NCBI GenBank assembly: GCA_014529385.2
Contig: CM043944.1
Location: forward strand, 65,982,895-66,046,894
DNA from: Adiantum capillus-veneris
Taxonomy: Eukaryota > Streptophyta > Polypodiopsida > Polypodiales > Pteridaceae
Direction: 5' to 3'
Length of the DNA stretch: 64,000 bases
Part shown: piece by piece, positions 43,196 to 52,570 of the stretch
Position numbering within the stretch: position 1 is the stretch's first letter
Layout of the letters: every line of letters begins with the position of its first letter
Program-made: the position numbers and the translations under genes
Notes under the pieces: model-generated
What the model saw: the letters and a program-made list of their open reading frames with translations, nothing else
Database searches by the model: none
Told to the model about the DNA's origin: nothing

Positions 43196-43678
43196 GTGAG
43201 ATATAATGATATAGAAACCATGGCAATATTGGATAGTGGGGCAGGCATAGCCATAGCCACGAAAGAAGTATGGGAATCATGGGGGCAACCAACCATTAGA
43301 CAAACTAGAATGGAATTGCAATTGGCTAATGGACATATCAAAATACCCTTAGGACTACTTGAAAAAGTGATAGTTATTTGCTCTAGGATTGAATATCAAC
43401 ACATTTTTGCCATAGTAGACTTTGGGAAGAAACTCAATTACAAAATCATCTTGGGAAGACCTTTCATGCAACAAGTACAACTTATCCAGGATTGGGAAAA
43501 CAATTATCTGTACTTGAAGCAAGTGGGATCAATAACAAGCTTTAATCTAAAAGATCACACTTATCAAGCTGTCATGAAAACACCCATACAAGAATTTGAC
43601 TCAGTCTCTTCGGCAGAAACTAAGCTTCCATCTTGGTTGAACAAAGACACACCTATTTGGATGTGCGGAGCCTCATAA
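43196..43678 (+). pseudogene. Gypsy aspartic protease
   Basis: 160-residue open frame: MAILDSGAGIAIATKEVWES (active site D-S-G), LQLANGHIKIPLGLLEKVIV, IVDFGKKLNYKIILGRPFMQ (the ILGRPF segment that closes the fold), DWENNYLYLKQVGSITSF and, at the end, DTPIWMCGAS. All recognisable protease motifs are intact; it is the best-preserved domain of this element. It would mature the Gag-Pol polyprotein. A frame break separates it from the spacer upstream. Confidence 0.88.
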
Positions 43679-43746
43679 AATGGGAGCTTAAAACAAGAAG
43701 AATGTATCTTAGAAAGGGATTGCATAGATGAAGCCTATGTACCTTA

Positions 43747-44393
43747 ACCCTTTCCGGAGCATTTGTTTGAGCTATTTGAGTGGACTCAGATTTTAGCAAC
43801 AATGGATGTATGTGTAAATACGTCTATGTCTACACAATTTTGCAACAAGGACAATCGTGACATAATTCCCATACGAATGATCTCAACCCTTCACATTGGA
43901 GAAAAAATTCAAGAATCCAAGGACTTAATGAAGGTTCAACAAGTCTTTTCAGACCTCTACTATGATGCAACAAATGAGTTAGAAGAACATTCAGCTACCT
44001 CAGATGATTCAGGGTAAAAAAGAGAACATATGAGAGCTAAACTACTCATGAAAGGAGGGGACGAAAAGTTTTTTGACTTTCCAAACAAGAAACCAAGAAG
44101 ACAGAAATGGTATAGAAGAAAAAGAGGCATGAGAAAATTGAAATCTAGACCTATGCATTCAATCTCCAGTAGAACACAGTTTTTGATGCAAATAGACACA
44201 CGTGATTGTGTCAAAGACAAAATCATTGGTAGATATCCTTTAAACAAAAATCAAGAAATAGCAAAAACATTGACAAAAACAAGAAAGAAAAATTTAAAAA
44301 AAAACCTAAATACCTAGACAAGGATTCAACCATGACACGAGTTGAATGAAGAAAGAAGTATCAAGAGTTGAAGAAAGCTCTAAAGGAGATATA
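43747..44393 (+). pseudogene. Gypsy second spacer, interrupted by copia insertion
   Basis: HLFELFEWTQILATMDVCVN (43,759 onward), SDLYYDATNELEEHSATSDD, a stop near 44,015, then REHMRAKLLMKGGDEKFFDF and a Lys/Arg-rich stretch to 44,317. It matches 12,585-12,927 and 35,640-35,960. It ends at the copia target site ATATA (44,389-44,393). Confidence 0.75.
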
Positions 44394-45234
44394 TGTTAGA
44401 AAATAAGACGTAGCTAAATAGATTTGTGAGTAGATTACTTAATGGAGAGAGATAGATTTTACACACAAGAGATTATAGAGTAGAGAGAGAGAGAGAGAGT
44501 ACACACGATATACGTGGTTCACCTAATGTGGGCTACGTCCACGGGAAAGCAGCCACTCAATGGCCTTAGCACTTCAAAAGAAGAAGTATCTTACAAAGGG
44601 ATTAAACCCTTGATAGAGCTCCCGCCTTGCTTCACTCTCACCACCTCACACTCACCTTGTTGCATCAACTTCACACTATGAAATGTGTGTAGAAATGGCC
44701 TCCTTTTATAGGCCAAAAGGGCTGCCCTCTCTTATGAGAGACAGCCATGTGTAGCTGCCCTTGTGCGAATAAGTCCGAATCGGACTCTCCAATCCGCCCA
44801 TGTGTGGCCGCCCTTGAGAAGACAAGTCCGCTTTTGAATTCGGCCACCGGCCATTGAATTCGGCCACCCGCCAACGGCCATTGACTTCCGACCACCAGCC
44901 ATCGGCCATTGACTTCCAACCACAGGCCACCGGCCATTGACTTCCGACCACCGACCATCGGCCATTAACTACCGGCCACCGGTCAACCGAACGGTTGTTT
45001 TCTGACCACTTTCCTGCCGCCGTCCGGCCATAATATTCCGACGAAAAAATAAGTCTCGGGGGACCTCCGCCCCGAGGCCTCTAAAGTTGCCCCTGATTCT
45101 TGTCCGTGAAAATTTTGGTTTCCGGTGAGTGATTTTCCTTCACGCACGATGGCTTCTCCTCATAATGGGGGCCTTACAAATGTGCGCTTTTACCACAAAA
45201 AATTAGAAGGGTAAATCAGGCTCCATACTTAACA
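44394..45234 (-). repeat. 3' LTR of copia derivative B, 841 bp
   Basis: On the minus strand, TGTTAAGTATGGAGCC ... CTAACA. Same family as 32,157-32,889 and 33,448-34,124; its (GA)n at 44,481-44,500 corresponds to their (CT)n but is far shorter. It includes a G/C-rich part with GGCCG words (44,840-45,020). Confidence 0.93.
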
Positions 45235-45294
45235 ATCTCCCACTTGGAGACTGATCTCCAAACCAAACCTGTGACTGCTTTCCATTCTGGCTTC

Positions 45295-45777
45295 TTATCC
45301 TTGAATGCCGATTGAAGATGAGAAAAAGCTCAACTTCTCCTTGTTGACCACCTTTGTAAACATGTCTGCAGGATTTTCACTTGTATGCACCTTTCCTAGC
45401 TTTAGCTGTCCCTCTTCCAAAAGAGTGCGTATGAAGTGATATCTCACCTCAATGTGCTTTGTCCTTGAATGAAAGGCTGAGTTCTTCGCAAGATGGATAG
45501 CGCTTTGGCTATCACTGTACAAGACACAATTTTCTTGTTTGAATCCAAGCTCTTCTAAGAATCTGTGAAGCCACATAATTTCTTTGCTTTCCTCTCTCAT
45601 TGCTACATACTTTGCTTCCGTGGTAGAAAGTGAAACCACTTTCTGCAGCTTTGAAGCCCAGCTTACTGCTCTGCCTCCAACCGTGAACACATAGCCAGTA
45701 GTGCTCCTTCGAGTATCTTTGTCACCTGCCATATCTGCATCAGCATACCCTTCTAGAAAAATATCAGTTCCTCCAAA
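45295..45777 (-). pseudogene. Copia RNase H
   Basis: From 45,777: [20 protein letters not shown] (catalytic Asp region), [32 protein letters not shown] (the conserved T-E-A-E/K-Y helix), [41 protein letters not shown], and the end at SSSIGIQG (45,295). It is uninterrupted from 45,732. It is the intact relative of the RNase H remnant at 33.08-33.39 kb. It would remove RNA from the RNA:DNA hybrid. Confidence 0.92.
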
Positions 45778-46655
45778 CTACAAAGCATTTGTTGTTGTCC
45801 CTTTTAGATACCTAAGTATCCACTTCACAGCTTGCCAATGCTCTTTACCTGGGTTGTCCATGAACCTACTCACAACTCCCACTGCATGTGCAATTTCTGG
45901 CCTTGTCCAGACCATAGCATACATTAGAGAACCTACCGCTGCAGCATATGGAACTTTAGACATATAGGCTATCTCCTCTTGTGTCTTTGGACACATATCC
46001 TTCGTTAGTTTAAAATGACCAGCCAAAGGTGTAGAAACTGGTTTTGCATTTTGCATTGCAAACCTTTCTAGTACCTTCTTGATGTAATCTTCTTGAGATA
46101 GCTTTATTGTCTTCTTCGTCCTGTCCCTTGATATTTTCATACCAAGTATCCTCTTTGCAGCACCTAAATCTTTCATTGAAAAAGATTTGGACAGCTCCTC
46201 TTTTAGGTCTTTGATGTCCTGCATGTTAGCACTTGCAATCAACATGTCATCAACATACAACATTAGGATGATGAATTTCCCATCTCCCAAATTCTTTGTG
46301 TAGACGCAGTGATCCAAGTTGCATCTTGTGAATCCATGATCCAACATCCATCGATCAAACTTCAAGTACCATTGTCTTGATGCTTGCTTTAAACCATACA
46401 AGCTCTTCTTTAATCTGCAAACCATTTTCTCCTTACCTTTTACTTCATACCCCTTTGGTTGAAGCATGTAGATTTCCTCCTCTAAGTCACCATGAGGGAA
46501 TATCGTATTTACATCCATTTGCTAGAGATTTAGATCATGAGCAGCCACAAGGCTTAAGACATTAAGCCTAATTGAGTTCATTTTTACAACAGGAGAAAAT
46601 ATTTCATTGAAGTCAATACCTTTCTTTTGAGAAAAACCTTTTACCACAAGCCTGC
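45778..46655 (-). pseudogene. Copia (Tnt1-like) reverse transcriptase, nearly intact
   Basis: From about 46,650: FSQKKGIDFNEIFSPVVKMN and a stop near 46,521, then MDVNTIFPHGDLEEEIYMLQ, SLYGLKQASRQWYLKFD, and LYVDDMLIAS with the catalytic Y-V-D-D at residues 88-91 of the 246-residue open part (46,518-45,778). ISRDRTKKTIKLSQEDYIKK and a VGSLMYAMVWTRPEIAHAVG block follow. Two stops (46,521 and 45,778) break the otherwise full RT. The N-terminal edge is the deletion junction with the 5' LTR remnant at about 46,655. Confidence 0.93.
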
Positions 46656-46774
46656 GGGTTTCCTGCGGGTGATTTTCCTTCACGCACGATGGCTTCTCCT
46701 CATAATGGGGGCCTTACAAATGTGCGCTTTTACCACAGAAAATTACAAGGGTAAATCAGGCTCCATACTTAGCA

Positions 46775-47725
46775 ATATATACCATTGAAATGGAAACCAC
46801 TAAGGAAGAAGGTAAATATGTAATGAGTGTTCCATCCCATTACAAGAAATATACTCTCCAGGACCAAAAAATCATAGTCGAACAACCTGTCAGAGAACTA
46901 GAAAAACAGGGCAAGTCCTATGAAGGACCTGAAAACTCAAAAAAGATAGATCAGGCCGCGAACTAGGAGAAGAGCCTAGATCGGCCTACATTGCAAACGA
47001 ACTTACAGAAGAAGAAGAAGAGATTTTGTTAAGCTTACAGAAAGAGTACCGAGATATCTTTGCTTGGTCTTATAAGGATCTCAAGGGTGTTGATCCATAA
47101 ATCTATCAACATACCATACCTATGAGAGATGATGTGAAACCAAGCAGACAAAGGTCATACACTTATAATGAGACATTTTCCAAAAAGATCAAAGAAGAGA
47201 TAAAAGATCTAAAGGAAGCCAAATTCATTTAAGAAATTGAACACACATTGTCTCCAGTTGTGGTAGTACCCAAGAAAAATGGAAAATTACGGGTGTGTGT
47301 CAATCTGAAGAAAGTGAATGCAGCTACCATTAGAGGTAACTTTCCTCTTCCAATCATTGAGCATGTTTTAGAATGAGTTGCAAGAAAATAATCTTCATGT
47401 TTTTTAGATGGCTTTTTGGGATACAATCAACTTTTGGTTGACGCCAAAGATCAGCATAAAATTGCCTTTGCAACTGAATGGGGTATTTTTGCCTATTGGA
47501 TTATGCCTTTTGGATTAACTAATGCTCCTACCACCTTTCAAAGATTGATGAGCCATGATTGTAAAGAATATCTTTGAAATTTCTTGAAAGTTTATACGGA
47601 TGATCTATGTGTCCATTCATCAATCTGGGCTAATCATTTTGAACACCTCATAAAGGTATTCAAAAAATGTAGACTTTATAGGATTTGCTTAAATCCTGAA
47701 AAATCTACCAAAAGGGAGTAGACGA
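46775..47725 (+). pseudogene. Gypsy reverse transcriptase (continuation after the copia insertion)
   Basis: SVPSHYKKYTLQDQK (about 46,829) matches the start of the minus-strand RT fragment. Then SPVVVVPKKNGKLRVCVNLK (47,250), LGYNQLLVDAKDQHKIAFAT, FGLTNAPTTFQRL (47,510) and VYTDDLCVHSS near 47,595, where the Y-x-D-D box is present with Thr at the variable position. At least six stops (for example 47,098, 47,230 and 47,577) prevent expression. The segment after 47,725 (DDDLPDAYLFFVEMIPQWS) is the linker to the integrase module; RNase H is missing. Confidence 0.88.
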
Positions 47726-48430
47726 TGATCTACCAGATGCATATTTGTTCTTCGTGGAAATGATACCTCAATGGTCGAAAAATATGGTATCCTTGATGAC
47801 CATAGCTCCAGTGGATTTGCAACCGGATTGATCGGGCAATTAGCCATGTATCAATTACTAGCTGGAAGGCTGTAAAAAAGAAATCAAGATGGAATATTTC
47901 TTCTGTGCATTAATCCTGAGGAGAAAACCTAATACCTAAATCAAGCACATATTACCATAGTAGGACTTCACTTTGCGGAAGACCAAACTATGCAACGGAT
48001 CTTAAGACTTGGAGTATTTTGGCGAACTATGAGGTGTGATGTTCACTCATTTGTAAAAGAATATCCTCAATGCCAGAAACAAGCACCCATACCTCATGTG
48101 ACATTGTTCCAAATATCACTCATTCCTAAGTGGAGTAACTATCTAGTTACTGACTTATCAAACCAAACATTTCATGAGAATATGACTAAACGTCACCAAA
48201 GAGAAATTGAAACTGAAGCAAAAGACTATGCTCTTATTGGAAAGCAATTTTATCGAAGAGGAAAGGATCAACATATGCGTCTTTGTTCAGATAAAGATGA
48301 ATATATTCCCATTATAGAACAAGCACATGCTGGATTAGGTGGAGGTCACTTTTCTAGTGAAACCACCGCATGAGAAATATTAATGGTAGGCATATGGTGG
48401 CCAACACTTAATAGGGGAATTTGTGGAGAA
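47726..48430 (+). pseudogene. Gypsy integrase zinc-binding region, apparently doubled
   Basis: The first module (about 47,890-48,080) reads QAHITIVGLHFAEDQTMQRI, VFWRTMRCDVHSFVKEYPQC, a HHCC-type zinc domain with its first Cys changed to Tyr. Directly after comes PHVTLFQISLIPKWSNYLVT, a basic helix, then LIGKQFYRRGKDQHMRLCSD, EQAHAGLGGGHFSSETTA, a stop, and GIWWPTLNRGI, the H-H half of a second module. Each module follows a PQWS/PKWS segment. The frame from 47,990 to 48,373 is open. The zinc domain normally helps integrase bind the LTR ends; the catalytic core is not found. Confidence 0.8.
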
Positions 48431-49990
48431 ATAGTTTGGGAAGTGCGAATATAGATATCCAAGGTAGCCTAAAATCACCTCATTTCCACTAGTCACTCTT
48501 GGATATGAGAGCTCTCGACCTTCTTCGTGCGCGACTTTTAAAGTCCATAGTCGCCCTTTTACAGCACCATCTCACACGAGACATGAGGGGTAAGTTCCAA
48601 GATTATCAATGATCAAGTTGATATGGCCGAGTAGCAAGTCTAGGCTCAAGAAAAAACCCTAGAAACTCAACAGTGCACGAAGTCCTATGACCCAAAATTG
48701 ACCATAACGGCCTATCAGCTCAACCAAATTCAGCGAGACTTGAAGTGTAGCATGCCCCAATAGAATAGAACACTTATATATCACGAGATGACCATTCGGC
48801 AGGGTCGAGGGATCCCAAGTAGAAAATCTAGGTTTTTGCTAGATACCAGAATTGGATTCTGACTCCAAAGACATCTTATAGACTGGGTCTATACACAATG
48901 TACATGGATGGTTTCATGAAAACAGTCAAGGCAAGCTCTTGAAAAGTAGAAAACAGCTCGAAGGCTACATAGCATCAAATTTGACATATGAAGTCAAACT
49001 GACTCCAAATGGGCCAAAACTGGATGGGTAGCATTAGGACTATGTATCGGACAAGCCCATAGCTTCGAAAGTGACTAACCAGCTCCACAGACCATCTACT
49101 CACAAAAGTTGGTGATTTCAAAGTGGACAAAGCTCAAAGTGATTTCAAAGTGGACAAAGCTCAAAAGGATGCCGAACGTCAAAACTTTCACCAAATTCAA
49201 CTCAGGTAAAAGAAAGACTATACAAGGATATGCAGGCAGAAGGCTCAAAGGATATCCACCCCAAGTGGAAGAAGAGCTGGTTGAATAAGAATCCGAGATA
49301 TTTAATTATGTTCACAAGAGCGCCTATACAGCCCTTCAGAATGACCCAACATTATATCCTGTACCAAGGGTAAGGACATGGAAAGCATGTGAAGCACTAA
49401 AAGAGAAGAGGCCTACATGGTTGAACTATCCACATCTACCATCTCCAGACCAGGGACCGGCAACATAGGAATACATAGTGAAGACCCTAATGGGCGTCAT
49501 GAATTTCTTTAAGACCCTTCCTGACCTCTCATGTGCCATGTTATATAAGATTTGTCGAATGGTGCTCACATGTATTCAAGCTTGTCATGATCCAAAGCAA
49601 GCAAAAGTTCCATGGATGTCTTTCCTCAAAGGCAATAAGGGTCTCTATTATGACTTAAGTGGCTAGACTTCCAAAGAAGTCCTTTACGGCTTCTACGTCC
49701 GATGCATGTTTTTGCCCTCTACCAATACGTTGGCATTTCGTGAAGCATTTTGTATAGGTTTCTTCACTTGGAAAATGAAGATATTTGGGCCAGTGATAAG
49801 CAGCCTTACATCCATATTTGTTGGCTTTTCATCCATTGAACTTGAAAACAGAGTACCATGTAGTTCTTGCAAGTTCCTGACAAAGAAGGAAGAATCAGAT
49901 ATGACAAAGCACTACATGCACTTAAAGACCGCCTCGCGAGCCGTCAACCTGAAGACTACTTCACTCCATGAAGCTGTGTCAAGGGACGAC
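48431..49990 (+). pseudogene. Unidentified retroelement 3' coding relic
   Basis: Little is recognisable before 49,250. From there, plus-strand readings YTALQNDPTLYPVPRVRTWK, EALKEKRPTWLNYPHLPSPD, MGVMNFFKTLPDLSCAMLYK, VPWMSFLKGNKGLYYDLSG and, in another frame (49,706-50,020), CSSCKFLTKKEESDMTKHYM look like real decayed protein. They end next to a polypurine tract, so this is probably the 3' open reading frame of an LTR element. No known domain. Confidence 0.4.
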
Positions 49991-49995
49991 ACAGT

Positions 49996-50130
49996 CGAGG
50001 AGGGGGGGAATGCTAGCAGCAAGATAACTCGGATAACATTTTTTGGAGCTTTCATTGTAAAAACACTTATTATTTTGATGAATTGGGAATATTATAACTC
50101 CTACTTTCTAGATCAACAGTGTCATTGATG
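49996..50130 (+). repeat. Polypurine tract and start of an LTR
   Basis: GAGGAGGGGGGGAA (49,997-50,010) followed by TGCTAGCAGC at 50,011, the usual PPT-LTR junction. The LTR's right end and its partner were not located; it may extend several hundred bases. Confidence 0.6.
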
Positions 50131-50940
50131 AACCGGGGCTACAAGCTTCTAGATTGTATCAAACTGTCTTTAGTTAGAGCTCCCAGATTATTAGTTTTGA
50201 CCACAAAAACCTTGGCAAGGTATAAAAGCCAATTTTTGTAAGTTTTTGATAATTTTTGGATAATAGAAACACAGCGTGAGCTAATGGCGCTCACTTCTCT
50301 CCTTCTCGCACCTTGTATTCCCTTCCCGGTTGACACATTGCAATGTTTTCTGTTGCGTTGCAACTAGAGGTAAGAGCTCTACGCATTGACATAAGCTTTT
50401 CATGGTATTCTGTATCTTTTGGCATCTCCAACCCGCGGCATAATTTCATCATAAGTAGGAATTTAAGCTTCAAAATCATAAACTAAGTATAGGCAGGGTT
50501 TTGGGGCATCATTGCTAAGCATTTAGATGCATTGTGGGTCAAAAACGACTAGGTCAAAAACTCACTGCTGCTGTTAATAATTGTGATTTTTGCACTTGAC
50601 CTAAAGTGAGGTTTGAGACCATAAGCATGTGTGCTTAGGTCTTATAAACATGTCCTAGAAGTTTCATAATGTTTCAATGTCGTTTGATGCTAAAATGGTT
50701 GTGATTTGTTTACCGATGAGCGATTAGCTTTTGGTCATTTCTGTCATTTCAGCGTAGCTTGAGTTAGATGCGAGTAATTTGTTGTTTTCCAAGAGATTGA
50801 TAACCTCTTGTAGACTCTATGCACTAGTCAAGTGAGCTTCATCCCATGGATTGACAATTATATTCGTGGTAGGCTCGTTATGTTTGCATAGGATAGGAGT
50901 GAGGTTAGACACCCGTCCCACAGGTTGCTTCACACACACC
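50131..50940. other. Probable LTR/leader continuation, no gene
   Basis: AT-rich DNA without recognised coding or RNA features. A TATAAAAGCC word at 50,221 could be the promoter core of the LTR starting at 50,011. Confidence 0.35.
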
Positions 50941-50945
50941 ACATT

Positions 50946-51790
50946 CTATTGCTTCAACATTTCATCACAAAGGACATCATTTTTGTTATTCTTTCTTTCA
51001 ACATCATTTGAGATACAAAAATATTCTTCCAATGCAAGAGAACTCACAAAATCATTGATGCCATCATTTTCTTCATCATCAAGAAGTGAAAGATCATTTT
51101 CATCACGATTTTTCTTCATTGTTTCATCACAAAGCTCATCAAAGCATTCATTTGCTTTAGAGTTGTAAACATTTCTTTGGTGATTTATCTCATGATAATT
51201 AACAAATAAATCTATTTCCTCGTCATCATTTACAATATCAAAATTATGTGTTTCTTTAATACAAATAAATGGAGGTTGGCCCGCAATGATTTGGTTGATG
51301 GTGCAAGATGTGAGTATGGGGCTACTTAGGGACTCTCCTTGGAACTCTTGGCTCATAGGTTCCTCTCTATTTTCTCCATTTGACATCCCATTTATACCAT
51401 TCCCATGTTCATCATGGTCGTCATCATCACTTGAGTAATCATCTACTCCGTCAACAACTATGATATGACATGCTCTCAATAATTTTTTAATGAAATTTAC
51501 CAGAAGCAGCTTGTGAAATTTTTGAGTGTTCTCTTCCAACTCTTTATTGTGATTCAAATGCAAACAAGAACTAGGTGTGTTCCCTCCATGATTACAACAA
51601 TAAACATATGCTTTCTCTAATGCATCAATAAACTCATCCACCCACGCCTTTGGTTTATCAAAATTATTGTGTACAATGTCATGTTTGAAAATATATAATT
51701 TCTTTAAAAGATTTAGTGAGGAATGAAGTGCTTTGTGGTTATCACGATCACAATGAGATGTCTGCTTAGTTTGACACTTGTCCTATTTGT
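50946..51790 (-). CDS. Acidic protein of unknown function, retroelement-like, 231+ aa
   Basis: The minus-strand open frame 51,641-50,946 begins MDEFIDALEKAYVYCCNHGG and upstream, in the same direction, LHSSLNLLKKLYIFKHDIVH and NNFDKPKAWVDEFIDALEK can be read, so the ATG at 51,641 is unlikely to be the real start. It contains a Lys/Leu-rich helical part (FHKLLLVNFIKKLLRACHII) and a long Asp/Glu/Asn-rich tail (DDYSSDDDDHDEHGNGINGM). I do not recognise it. The neighbourhood suggests the acidic accessory region of another retroelement. Confidence 0.4.
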
Positions 51791-51975
51791 GGTGGTTAGT
51801 TTCCCCACAAAAAATTCAAGGTTGTCTGTAATTTTTCTCCATGACGTCATTTTACGTCAATGATGTATTTGAAATTAGATAGCATGATTTTCAAATTTCT
51901 TATCAATGTGTCAAGGACAAGCTTTGTAGCCAAAATTTATGCCGACCACTTCCACACATAAAAGTTTATTCTTTT

Positions 51976-52130
51976 TGTTGAGCTATATATAGTATCTCTA
52001 TATATACCACCCTGGTCCCCTCTATATAAACACATCTTGTGTGATCAATAGACACACTTTGGGGCTTATACATGTTGGTGTCTTCTCTCTCTCCTCTCGT
52101 CTACATGCGCTCTCTCCCTCCGGTTCAACA
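51976..52130 (+). repeat. LTR related to the small non-coding LTR element
   Basis: 155 bp from TGTTGAGCTATATA to TTCAACA, directly followed by TGATATCAGAGCA, a one-mismatch tRNA-iMet primer site. Shared words with the reverse complement of 23,718-23,859 include GGTCCCCTCTATATA and CACACTTTGGGG. So it is a 5' LTR or near relative in the opposite orientation. The partner LTR was not found. Confidence 0.8.
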
Positions 52131-52144
52131 TGATATCAGAGCAA
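52131..52144 (+). promoter_or_regulatory. tRNA-iMet-type primer binding site
   Basis: TGATATCAGAGCAA immediately after the LTR; the canonical site is TGGTATCAGAGC. Confidence 0.8.
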
Positions 52145-52570
52145 TGGAGAGAATAGACATGACATAAGTTTTCTTGTGATTTTTTTTTCTTAAGCTAGTT
52201 CAGTTGTGTTGATGGTTTAGAGAGAAGCACAATCGACGTCTTGGATGCAAGTGCAACTGCAAGACTGAGTGTAAATCAGCGCTATGACTATGGATATTTA
52301 ATCACAAAAGTCGTATAGAATAGGCTTACAGTTCTCGCTATGAAGTTTCTAGATAATTAGCATGCATTTAGGGTGTGTGAACAGAAGAATAGCGACTACA
52401 ATATGAGTGTATGAGTGTATCGCATGACACTTTAGGACTCTGCCAAACATCACAAGCAAAGGTTTTTGAAATTTTTCTGGAATTCTGGTTGGTTATAGTT
52501 TTGCAAGTGGGCCCTGCACTGCCTTCTTGCTGGCCTTGTTGCTCTCGTCAGCTTGCTCTTAATGCCTTAA

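Larger units (their letters stand above)
44394..46774 (-). mobile_element. Copia deletion derivative B, inserted in the plus-strand gypsy
   Basis: The element begins TGTTAG (44,394) and ends TTAGCA (46,774), flanked by the 5-bp duplication ATATA (44,389-44,393 and 46,775-46,779). On the minus strand: a 120-bp remnant of the 5' LTR (46,774-46,655), RT (to 45,778), RNase H (45,777-45,295), purine tract AAGTGGGAGA (about 45,245-45,236) and a complete 3' LTR (45,234-44,394). The deletion removed most of the 5' LTR, gag, protease and integrase. The target duplication shows an intact element inserted first and was deleted afterwards. Confidence 0.95.
39742..48430 (+). mobile_element. Degenerate Ty3/gypsy element, plus strand, split by a copia insertion
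   Basis: Order on the plus strand: gag relic, acidic accessory region, zinc knuckle (about 41,983), Lys/Glu-rich spacer, protease (43,196), second spacer, copia derivative B (44,394-46,774), RT (46,800-47,720), then doubled integrase zinc modules (47,900-48,420). Protease before RT before integrase is the gypsy order. Every block has a counterpart in the minus-strand gypsy at 8.8-27.4 kb, except the integrase part, which that copy lacks. No LTR pair could be assigned. RNase H and the integrase catalytic core are absent. Confidence 0.85.

Noticed and set aside
49250-50010. Retroviral envelope-like gene
   Set aside because: No signal peptide, transmembrane segment or cleavage site is visible in the readable parts.
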